Below are positions 45,643 to 56,899 of a stretch of DNA of 64,000 nt, in pieces; the first letter of the stretch is position 1, and every line of letters begins with the position of its first letter. Below the pieces are notes generated by a model. The model made no database searches. It saw nothing but the letters and a program-made list of their open reading frames with translations, and was not told the DNA's origin. The stretch comes from Bursaphelenchus xylophilus (Eukaryota; Nematoda; Chromadorea; Rhabditida; Aphelenchoididae), in NCBI GenBank assembly GCA_904066235.2, contig CAJFCV020000004.1:6014001-6078000 (forward strand), written 5' to 3'. The translations under genes and the position numbers were made by a program.

Positions 45643-48600
45643 CTAGTAATATAAGGTCGTTCGATTGGGTCTCCGGCCTCCGTGAGTATGGTGTCCACTG
45701 GTTATATGCTCCTGAGTCGATCTTCTGGAAGTACTGGGTCCTGCTTCGGACATTCTCAACGCATAAATATCCTCAACAGAGACTGTCTTTTTAGTTCTTA
45801 AGACCGACGCTGGCCTTGAAGAAATGGGACTGCCATTTTGAGGAGGTGTAAAAGCACTGATTTGACCATAGGGACTTGGAGACAATCCCCTCAAAACAGA
45901 ACTTGCACTCTTTGAACGGGATCTGACAAACATCTAAACAATCAGCGTGCTTAAATTATGTGCCACTTACACATGACATAAACACTGTAAAGAGAACAAT
46001 CAGACACACAATGGCCGAGGAGATCAGCAGAACTGAAATATAATTTTTTAAGTACAGGGTGGCCCACTCTGTAGTCATAAAGTATTCTATTTTATTTATT
46101 ATACTCATAATATGTGGATTACTTACGCCAATACAATGGCCCACTAAGCCTGGGATTGTTGTTAGAGTTTACTAATTGTGCGAATAGAGTAGTAGGCTCA
46201 GCATGGTATGTCTGATCTCCATATCGGAAGTAAAGTTGGCCAGATTCAATCTAAAAAGTAATTGTAATACTTTTGTGGCTGAAAGTACCTTTTTCGTTAT
46301 AAGATCTGCCTTCTTTTGAGCATCCCTCGAAACAAGATTAAATCGAATAGAATTGTCATCTTGCACTAGAAGGTCTCTAATGTCATTGTCTTCGAGTTCG
46401 AAAGTTTCCTTAATGTAATCTCTCAACTTATCAGAGAAGGCTTCCGTATGACGAGATCTCATCAATGGTCCAGTGAATGTGAACCCAACATGATAATATT
46501 GCATTCCATCTTCGTCCAGGGCCTCGTCCATTCTGAGTCCCCTGCAGTATAATTTGCAATCTTTCTCCGACTCAAAATTATTCAAGTTCCCATCACATCC
46601 ACTATAAATAAAACGCTGGCATAACTGACTTTCAGCGTCGAAGTAATACCGCTCTGTGGGATTGTTACAAGATCCAATATCCAATTCGAGATTACAAACA
46701 AACCCTAAGAGACCGTGCGTAAATCGATGGGCACCTTACTCTTTGTTGGACAACAGATTCCATGGCCTTGTTCATTTGAGGAGACGCAGTAATGAGTACT
46801 GGGACAAGAATTTGCCTGTTTTAACGAGCAAATGGCTGGTCTGTCATGGGCAATAAAAGGTGTTCCGTGCGGACAAGAGACGTCCCCAAAGGCCTTTAAT
46901 AATGTTGGATCAGTGGAGGGACAACAAACGCCGACATTAATGTCACTAAAGCCAGTACATATGTGATTGGACGGGCATGGTCTTGTAATGTTCTCAAAAC
47001 AGTTGTACTGAGCGATAGAAGACATATCTTTTAATGGATATCCATTCGAACACGGGTTTCTCTCGCCTAAAATGGAATGATTACAGTAACAGGAAAATAT
47101 TCCGCAAAGCGGAAAACCTCTTATAATTAAGCTCGTTTTGGCGGAGCTAACGATTGGTACGTAGCACATAAATCTGGACACTGTACTCTTGTATATGCTA
47201 GGTATTTACAGTGGGCACTCGGTCTTGGCGCGAAAAAAATTAAATTGAAAGTTGGGTAAAAATTCGTACGGACTTTCCGTCCAACCTAATAGTACTTACA
47301 AACAGGAACAGGAGGACAAAAAGAGAGACCACAATTGGTCTGTCTCATCAGACAGACTTCGTCCTCTGGACAGTAGATAGAGTCACATGGGTTGTAACAT
47401 CTACATTGAGAGGTCTTCGGACATCCTTCGGAATTGAGGTCAAGACCCAAAGGACAGTTGTTGACCTCATCCAGAGTACATTGAAATGGACATTCTCTTC
47501 TTTTGGCAGCACAGGTATCAATTGAAGGCTGATATTGACGAGTCCCCACCAATTCGATTCCACTCTCCTTCTCCACACACCAACAGTGACCATCCTGATT
47601 ACACTGTGTTTTGAGAAAAAGGCCGCTCTCCGTATCACACAAGGGAATCGACAATGACGTCTTAATTTTTCGGTTTAACAGATTTTGGATGGCGCTACTC
47701 AACGTGTGACAATCTGCATAATCAATTTCGTATGCTGTGAAATTCAGACTTACGTGTAGCGGCGGTAGGTGCCCTACACATGGCGGAGCATCCATATTTA
47801 CAGCACATCTTATTCCGAGGACAATCATCATTGGAATCGCATTCTTTTTCACACCTCTCATCTTGGAACAAAGTATCCCGAGGGGGGCAAACTCCCGGGA
47901 CTTTTTTCTTTAGAGCGGACATTACATCAAATGGTTTGGTCTCTGAATGTGAACATAAAGTAACTACAGTAATCTCATTTCAAAATGTCGAAAAATGATT
48001 ACCAGTCCCACAACAAATCCCAATCCGGAATCCTTGAGGGTCATTTGTAGTGGCCAGAGAGCGGCAAATATTTGTTCGGCCGCAGTCTTCTTCATTCTTA
48101 CAAGTAACTACCAAGCCTAAAGAATCCTTTAAAACTTGTGTCGGAGAAGGACAGGTTGATGGTCTACAGACTGGTTGCTGAACACACTTCTCTCCCGTTA
48201 AACAGTGAACCTTCTTCAAGACACAGATCTCCCCAGGAACGACACAAGTGAACTGTTCACATGGATTCAGACATTCGCATTTCCCATTTAACGGACATCC
48301 AGAATTATCGAGCCTTAGGCCATGTTCGCAGTCCAATTCGTCAGCAACGCATTTCACAGAACATCGTCGGGGAACTAATCTTGTTTGATTGTATTTGAAC
48401 TGCCTTACCTTTACAATTAGGCTCTCCTATTGTTGACATGGGGCTTCTTGTCCCCGTAATCTCATTCCCCGTTCTCTTCTCCACACACCAACACTGCCGT
48501 CTCTTCTTGTCACACTGGATTTCCTTGTAGTCTCCATTGGAATTACACTTTTTTAACTGATCTTCATCAAAGGAAATCTGTGGGACCAACGGTCCCAAAC

Positions 48601-51600
48601 GGGCATATTTTATAACCTCTTCGGCTAATACAGCCAGTCGATGAACACAATTGTGAGTTATTTCGGGAAAAAGGCATCTTTTTCCACATCCAAAATTACA
48701 GCACAACTGGAAATCGGGGCAATCGTAATCTTTGAGACATTCCGTTTGACACCCAGGATTCTGGAATCGATTGGAAGGACAGGAGCCAAGCTGGTTCGGT
48801 GACAACAACACATTATTGGAAGCCTCGTCTAAATAGTGATGCCAATAAAAATGATTGAAAACGTTTTCTTACTTTCTGCAGGATGGATTGGCCTCACCGT
48901 ATCCAGCTGAGTACCTATGCATCTGACTCCAAACCCGTCGAAGCAACATGCCTGGCCATTCGAACATTCCATTTTACACTCGACTGTCCTTGGCCTAATA
49001 CTCTGACCATTTGCGAATGAAGTAAAAACGTCAGGACAAGTTCCTCTACTTGCACCTAAACCGAAATGTGAAAAAAAGCTCGCCTACTTATTCCAGCACA
49101 ACAATAACTTCTTTTTTCGAATCCAAAATGATGACATGACCATCCAGGAGGACATGTTTTGTCGGATCCATTACACTCCAACAACTTAGAGCCTCCTCCA
49201 ATTGTCAAAGGATCACCTCGAGGGCAGATGTTCGGAATACATTTGGGGATATGATTACAATTGCTGGAGTCTACACAATCAGACATCACAGAGCGACAAA
49301 CATATTGCAGAGGACATTCCACATGCTCACAGAGATCCCGGCATTCACAGATCTCGCAGCCATCACTCCCAATTTTATATCCGAAATCACAGGAAAGCGG
49401 GCAAATGGCTGTGGGGCAAATCCTGGGTCTTTTACAGTCGGGAGTCTCGACATTTGATCTGGTTCCAGGCAACTCACGACCATCTTCACCGACACAATAT
49501 TGCTGATCTCCGGAACTCTGGACTGGACTGAATTCCCCATTTAACTCGCACAAAGGCTAAAAATTTAGCTAATTTTGATTATTCAAGAGGAACTTTTCTT
49601 TTACTTTTAGGACTTACTAGTTTCAAATGATTGTTTTGAAATTGAATTAATGCCTGGATGGCCCCTTTGAGATGGAAACATCTACTTGTTTTCACTGGAT
49701 TCAGGCACGACCTCATGCATCCATCGAAACAACAAATCAATCCAGACGGGCAATTTGAGTCTACATAAAAGTAAATTGATTACACGATCTGTGTACCTGT
49801 AACACATTGATCCTCCCTTTTGTGGCCACAAACGCTCATCCCAACATCCTTTACTAACGGGCATTCCCTTTGAAGTTCGCCGATTAACGACTTGTTCCGA
49901 TCTGAATTTTGGATAAGGTTATGTGCAAACATACCTCGTGTCTTCGGCGTTTCAGTAGTTATAACCACACATTCAGTCCCACATCCATTATAACAACATT
50001 TGGAGTCAGGGCAATCTTTATCATCTTTGCAATGTTGATGACAATTGGATGTCATCGAAGATATTTCTGATCGTTTTGGACATTCGCCGGAGGACTGGGG
50101 ATATCCTAAAATAAATTATCATAAAATTGAGTCATCAAACCTGTTCCTGGACAACATATGCCTGAAGATAATCCGAAACGACGACAGTGACCATTGGAAG
50201 GACATTCACTGTCACTGAAGCATCTAACAACGCCACTTGTCATTCTACTCTTCACCGGGAGCCCATGACAAATATTGGGAACACATTTGGGAACATCAAC
50301 ACAAGTGTCGCCGTCACAATCAACTGGTTCAGTAAGACAAATGTAATTATTGGGACACGCAATTGCCTGTAACTCATGATATTTGTAATCAACTTGAGCT
50401 TACTTGACATGGATTGTAACATTCACAAGAATCGCATCCTCTTTTGTCCTTTATATATCCGTGAGGACAGTTCTTGAGACAATTCTGAACAGGACATATT
50501 CTGGGAGTACAAGTCGGCTTTGTCCCGACTTCCACTCGAGTCCCAACCATCTCCAGGCCATGGTGATCGATACACCAACAACCCGAGTCATCACATTTGA
50601 TTGGTTTAAAGGATCCATCTAAGAAATTTGGTGATATAAATTGGTAAATTTACCTTCATTACATCTCACAAATTCCTCAATTCCAAACTTTTCGTAGGCT
50701 GCTTGTAAGTGTAAACACGCAGTGGTAACCTGGGCATAATTACATCTCCTAAAACATCCATCGTAGCAACATTTCTGGATTCCGTTGCAATCAGAGTCCA
50801 CTGTGCATTCATTATGGCCAGATCTACAATTATTTCTGGTGTCGTTTCCCATTCGAGGGCATTTCCCGATCTTGTTCTTATGCTTTAATGGCTTCACAAC
50901 TCCACTTCGTACTGTAGATAGAGTTGTGGAAATGGGATGACCCATCTCTGAGCATTGCATTCCGCAACCATTAAAGCAACATTTCGAAGTAGATTTACAT
51001 TCATCATCAGATCTACATTCAATGTGACAATGCATTTTCGGAGATATATTGACTGGGATCTTTGGGCATTGGCCACTTTTTTGTCGTGAAATTGTAGAAT
51101 CTTCACAACAAAGTCCCCCAAATCCAGGAAATCCAACATTATTACATTTATATCCAACACCACATTCACTGGAACATTGCTGAACAAGGCCATCATCAGA
51201 AGTTGCTGGTTTTCCATTACAAATGTTTGGAATACCTAAACATAGATAGCAGAAAACAACACTTACATCGAGGTTGTTGAGGACAGGAAGAAGGTGTAAT
51301 ACATTCAACATCCACCATCACACAGACATTTCCAATTGGACATTGGATATGGGAACAGGGATTAAGACAACGACAAGTTTCGCAACCATCTTGATCCAAT
51401 TCGGACCCATACTTACAATTGCAATCTTTGATATGACAAGATTTTGGATGATCACAATTAGGGCTTTGGGAGTTGGCCATTAATGTCCCAGGAATCGGGA
51501 CTCCAGTTAGGCGATTTACACAATAACAATTAACATTGTTACATTGCACAGCCTCAAAATAACCATCATCTGAGCATTGTGGGGAATAAATTGATGAAAA

Positions 51601-53581
51601 TAATTGAGAAGAAATCGCCTGATGAAGACAGGGACTGGTCTTGTAAGGGAACACACACTTCTTGGAACAGCCATCTACACAACATCGCCTCAGGCCGGCA
51701 CAATCATGGTCAGTCTCACATTCAGCACTACATATTGTAGATGAAGATTGCGGGGATTCTACGGGACATTGAGACATGTGAGAGATGAGCTCTGTAAGAG
51801 TTTTGTTAATTATTTCTTGGGTCTTTGTGCTTTCTTACTCTTATTATCATTTTTATTTGTATTTCCTTTCTGAGGCCTTGATCCGTGGTAATCAGTTGTA
51901 CATTTGAGGCCACAACCATCGAAACAACACTTCTCGGAATCCGAGCAATCAGAATCCCCGCGACATTCAGATTCGCACACCGATTTCTCGTCGATTTCAA
52001 CTTTTTTGCATTCTCCGGAGCGGCGCGCGGACTCGGGATCGGAACAACAAAAGCCGAGTCCGTCAAAACCAATCTAAAAGTGACCAGTCATGTGGATCTT
52101 ATTAAATCCCGCGTGTAACTCTCCACTACAGAGTTTCACGGTTATATTTCAGGGCCATTCCCTCCGGCAATTACTCATTTTATTACCTGGTTGCACCAGA
52201 ATCCAATGCCACATTGTTTCTCGTTTCTGCACAACGCAGTCACTCTATTCCTCAGCTTCTTCAAACCATGGGGACAGGGGTTGATTAAGCCTTAAAGAAA
52301 CATTATATGTAGTAAAATGGAAGTGTACAACGAACTTACAGATCGGTGCTGGAGGGCAATTGGGACAAGAGGACTCCTTCAGTTGGCATTCGCTTATTTT
52401 ATCTTGGCATCTTTAAAAATAAAATCATTTCTCAAAAAGTCATTACAAAGATACGATTTGTAAAATGTGCATTTATTGTAAATCGGCTTACTTAACTCCA
52501 TCACAGGGGCTTTTGCATTCACATCCCGCCAGTGGACATCCGTGAGAGTCCGTCCTTAATCCGTAAATACATTGTTTATCCTCACAGAGTTGATCGCAGG
52601 GAGTATTTACTGCAAAGTACATAATTAACAACCAGTCTTCTTACTGTGGCAGTTCATTTCGTTCCGCTTGTTTTTGTTTGTTTTCGTTCCCAACAACTCA
52701 GTTCCTTTGTCCGGGTCCACACACCAGCAGAATCTCTAAGATTTCTTTAAAATATGTCATCATTTTGCATACCAAGTCACATTGGATACTCTTGAAATCT
52801 CCATTGCTATCACATTCAGGGATGTAACCATTTTCCAAAACTTTTTGTGGCAATTTGCTTACAGCCCTAAGAAGATTCAGGCACCATCTTAAGCCCTTGC
52901 CGCCTTTATTGGGCCCTAAAATGGAGTTGGAGACAAGGGTGTATAAATATGGATAAAGGATATCCCTACTTGAGATCCCCGAGATGGGTAAAATGGGAAG
53001 CGCCGACTTGACCGGTGCCACTTCCACTGGTTGCACACACTCCATTCCACATCCATTGTGACAACACTTGAAGTCAATGGGACAATCATGATCTGAATGA
53101 CAATCCTGGGAACAGGAACCCCCGTTTAATCGGGGACACTCCCCAATAAGGTCTGTCTGACGATGCGAGAGTAGGGAGGGAGATCGCGGCACTTCGATAC
53201 CCGACACCGCTAAACAATTTGCATATAAAGTGGATCAGTGGTGTTATATGTAGATATTAGTTAATTACACTTACAACCAGTTATGCACTGAGGCACGCCG
53301 TTATTCGAAATACAAAATTGGCCGGGAGCGCAGGGGTAATTCTAGATTCAATTTCATTTGACAGAGGATCAACTTACAGTACAAGGATTTACATAACAAA
53401 GACAAATACAACTACTGCCAAAGCCCCAGGAAAAACCTTGAGCACAATTTAAAATACATGCCGGGGGGCGAATCAAACAGGGCCCCGATCGACTGTTTAC
53501 GGGATTTATTTGGCCTGAGGTGACGGTAGAAAAGAGGATACAAACAATGAGCCTAATGAACAGCCTCGCCTGGATGGTCAT
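45643..53581 (-). CDS. Giant single-pass protein of WAP, thyroglobulin-1, antistasin, lustrin and Kunitz modules
   Basis: More than twenty exons, most checked for phase, run from a signal peptide (MTIQARLFIRLIVCILFSTVTSG, start behind CTCTGTAG) to a stop at 45643. Order: WAP (53.1 kb), thyroglobulin type 1 (52.8), antistasin (52.5), then repeats of lustrin-WAP(-WAP)-thyroglobulin-antistasin down to 47.3 kb (in all about nine WAP and six thyroglobulin modules), two lustrin modules (47.0 and 46.8), one Kunitz domain (SCNNPTERYYFDAESQLCQR...CKLYC), a SEA-like region, a transmembrane segment (LLLISSAIVCLIVLFTVFM) and a 96-residue Ser/Arg-rich cytosolic tail. WAP, Kunitz, antistasin and thyroglobulin-1 modules inhibit proteases in other proteins. 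The thyroglobulin module at about 49.5 kb has QQYCVG where CWCV is usual. Similar multi-inhibitor proteins exist in other nematodes. Total near 1,700 residues; exact exon ends in the middle are approximate. Confidence 0.82.
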
Positions 53582-54561
53582 CTACAGAGCAGAGGCATTC
53601 AACCACAACTACAGATTGATCTTTTTTAGGGAGAGAATCGCTTTTGGAGTCAAATGGATGGATAATAATGGCGTTGCTGACCGGTTGACTTGACACGAGT
53701 TCAGGGAAGTGAAGAGCGAATAAATAAAAGAAGATGAGGAGTGCGCGAACGAACGGCTTGGAGGCGGGCGATTCAGGTTCGGTCGCCATATAAAGACAAT
53801 GAGGCCGATGTTGGTCTTGTATTAGGGTTCCCTCGTATTAGTCTCTTGTCTTAGTGTGACTGATGGCTTTCAAGTCAATATTTGGATAAGTCAAGGATTT
53901 GTTTGGGGGGTATGACATTGCCCATGTTATATTTGTTTTGGATTGGAAGATTTTATACACCCAACACGTTTCTTGTTACAACAATTATATGTAGCATGAT
54001 GGGAGTTTCTTTTTTTTTACAGGATGGGCCAAAAAATGGACATTCTTTTTTCTTCGATCTTTCTTGCCATGAAACACCCTGTATGATGTGATTGTGAAGC
54101 ATACTTGTGATTTGTCCAAGTAATCCTGAATCGTCCTTCTCTTTCTTTCCTATGTTTCTCGAAAACCTATATGAGAACATGTATTATTTTGAGGTGGTTA
54201 TTGAACAACGACCACGCAATAGAATTAATTGCATTAACGATTGAAACAGTCCTGTTTAAGTCGAATTCTTTTTTTGAGGCTGTAAACCTTTTTATGCTCA
54301 TTTTTTTTCATTTTCCTCAAAATTTAATTGTCCTCTGACCTTTTTGCGGGACAGTTCTTGATTACAATCGATTTTATCAGTTCCGTCAGTCTAAAAAAGC
54401 AATCGATATAAACAGAAGAAGCGTGTCGAATAAATATAATCATAAACAAATCCCGTTTGACATTATTTTTGTCTTCCTTGCGTCAAATAATAGTATTACT
54501 ATGTCATTATAACATAACAAGTTTATTGAATATTTTTACAAGTAATAATCGAAGATCGTCT
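53582..54561. other. Spacer with a small transposon remnant
   Basis: This holds the 5' region of the giant protein, including an open frame 53553-53789 (-) that overlaps its start in another frame, and the repeat remnant at 54016-54082. No gene is supported. Confidence 0.4.
54016..54082. repeat. 67-base miniature element with TACAGG...CCCTGTA ends
   Basis: TACAGGATGGGCCAAAAAAT opens and CATGAAACACCCTGTA closes a 67-base stretch. Such ends are typical of Tc1/mariner-derived miniatures, and the right end matches the ends at about 7190 and 20340. Probably a deletion remnant. Confidence 0.5.
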
Positions 54562-55441
54562 TTACTGAGATTTGTTGATTTTTTCTTGATGCTGAACATA
54601 CTTCTTGCCTCCGGTCCTGATGTAAGAGACGTAGTAAAACTGGAACCACAAGAGAAGATAGGTGACTTCCATGAAAGCACCCACAAAGAATCCATATGGA
54701 GTCACAGCCACCTTATCTCCCACCACCCAGGCTGAATAGGCAGTCAATGCCATAACTAGATGAGTAATCAGGAATTGGACGATCTGAGCAGAGGTAATTA
54801 TCTGAGCAACTTGAGGGGGAACACGGATCTGACAAGCACGAAGGCCATAGTACGTATACATGGCAGAATGGATGATATAATTGAGCCAAACAACCCAGAT
54901 CATGTAGGCATTCTCCGAGTAGAAGGTCACAAAAGCAAAGTATCCAGTAAAAGCATGATGATACCAATGCATGAACATCAAGGGCTTCTTTCTGAGGACG
55001 ATGAAGAAGGTGTCCACAAATTCGGGGATCTTGGAGACTACCCACAAGAAGGTCCAATAGCCAGCAACTTTGTCCGTATACATCTCACTGACATGAGTGT
55101 AGGTGTCTAAAAACAATTTAATACTTTGGGTTTTTGTCTGACTTTGTTTTGAAAATTATACTAAACTCACGCGAGATTCCATGTTTGCTGATAACTCTGA
55201 TCCAAGTGGGGGTTGTGTAGATAACTCCGAGGATACTGAAGGTGGCCAGAATCGCATTCCATAAGATCAGAGGGACTTTCAAATCAAAAGGTTTCCGAGA
55301 ACTTTGAATCCATTTAATCGTCCAGATCCCGATCACATAGAAGGCGACAGCCTTCAGAAGAAAGGGTTCGGTCTCGACTAGCCATCGCTTGGCCTTATTA
55401 AAGTTATATTCCTCGAAAAAGATACCCAAACTGGAAGCCAT
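54562..55441 (-). CDS. elo: Very-long-chain fatty-acid elongase (ELO/ELOVL family)
   Basis: Two exons (55441-55171, 55106-54562) give 271 residues. Hallmarks of the family are present: KIPEFVDTFFIVLRKKP, the HWYHH histidine box, YMIWVVWLNYIIHSAMYTYYG and a C-terminal YVSYIRTGGKKYV near a Lys-rich ER-retention-like end (KINKSQ). About seven hydrophobic spans are visible. The enzyme catalyses the condensation of acyl-CoA with malonyl-CoA in the ER, adding two carbons. The family in nematodes has several members of different chain specificity; the chain length cannot be assigned from this sequence. Confidence 0.94.
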
Positions 55442-55910
55442 GTTGCTGGATGGGAATACCGATTGATGCCCCGTCTTCCTTGTTTTATAAGAACGGCGTT
55501 ATCAGTGGAACTTTGATCATCACCCCATCCCGTCCTCTCCATAATCGGAAGAGTTCTAGTCCTCCAAAGCAAAAAAACTTTTCACTGTAATTACTGCTCG
55601 CATGTCTTTCATGGAATGTTTTACGGTTTAGTGACACTCTTTCTTTTACGATAAGGAGATGAACAAGAATCCGAAGCACAATTAAAACTGGAGCCGCAAA
55701 TGGAAGCCCTTTTTTTATTCGCTCGCCACGGTAGATCGCCTCATAATACCGGTTGTTACGCTCTGAATAAAAGAAGATACGACGACTACAGAGTCAGTAA
55801 GTGTTTAAGTTGACTATAGTCCTGTTGCGATTATCTCTTTCGTAATCGGTTGTGCAATCTATTACGATCAAAGGTTTTGTTTTAATAAACGTTTTACTTT
55901 CAGGTGTGAA
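55442..55910. other. Divergent spacer between elongase and candidate peptide gene
   Basis: A short frame starting at 55707 (MEALFLFARHGRSPHNTG) ends at a GTAAGTG donor at about 55799 and could be a 5' exon spliced to the acceptor at 55892-55903, though its frame would then stop before the peptide ATG. Otherwise nothing is recognised. Confidence 0.35.
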
Positions 55911-56240
55911 ATGAATGTAATCTGTCTTTTGTTTGCCCTAAACTTGGCTCTTGTGATCGGTAGACCCCAGCTGGATGATGCAAAGACCCTGGAATCAGCA
56001 CCCATCACTCCAGAAGCGTCTTTTATTATCCGTTCGGTGGGTGCATGCAAATTAAGGGAACGGAAGATACTATTTGCTGAATATGAATAATAGATGTTCT
56101 AATGAATACAAGTCTCCTCTTCTCAGACTTTTGTTTTTCAGCGTGCGAAACGGGCACTCTTACGCAGTCATTGGCATGGCCGACACACGGACTACTCCTT
56201 AGAGAGCGCAGAACATAAGATTATTAGAAGAACCTGGTAA
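55911..56240 (+). CDS. Candidate secreted peptide precursor with a dibasic-type cleavage site
   Basis: Exons 55911-56036 and 56142-56240 encode 74 residues. The ATG follows a TTTACTTTCAG acceptor by eight bases. Signal peptide MNVICLLFALNLALVIG is followed by a 25-residue spacer, then exon 2 opens with RAKR, a furin/convertase-type site, and the remaining segment is ALLRSHWHGRHTDYSLESAE followed by HKIIRRTW. This is the plan of a neuropeptide or peptide-hormone precursor. I recognise no known peptide family. The frame ends in TGG TAA; an alternative GT at that place could extend it into a further exon, which I did not find. Confidence 0.5.
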
Positions 56241-56899
56241 TTACCTGCCAGTCCCAATATATACATCACCTGTCAATTAATATTTTCTCAACCTAATTTC
56301 TGCGCGTGTTTCGGGGGCCACGGCCTTGGCCACGCTTCGTTTGTCTATGGATTCGGGAAGGAAAGTTCATTGGAGGGATGTCTCGGCTTCAAATGAGACG
56401 GTCACTCGGATTCAGACCGAAGATTTCACAGTCGATACCGTGAGTTTTCTCCATTTTTGAGGGGACAGCTGTAAAAAGTGGATAAATAGAGTCCTACAAG
56501 TACTTATGTAGTACTTGTACTTTTACAACCTTTGCCCAAATAAACACAATATTAATGAGACGGATTAAATATGACGGGTGTGGGTGTGCTGTTATTTTGG
56601 TACTTGCAGTCCCACAATCTCACCCCTTGCCTGTTTTCAGTCCCGATCTCTGCCCGCCACCACCAAAACGCATCCCTGTTGTCACATAATTATGCTGATA
56701 CTACTGGTCTCCGTGTTTTCCGTTTCCGTCTTTTTTATTCAATGTTTTTTGTATGTCCTTTACACACTGATAGCCAAATTTTGGAGTTCTTCGTTTACTC
56801 TGCCCGTCAATCAAACCGTGTAATAAACGATTTTTCCATTTGGAGGGCATTTTTCAAGTTCATTCCACGGCAACGGTCCGCAATAATGGGCAGATTTTT

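Noticed and set aside
56291..56441. Open stretch ending at ACC|GTGAGT, possible lone exon with MDSGRKVHWRDVSASNE
   Set aside because: No downstream acceptor extends it in frame and no domain is present; too little to call a gene.
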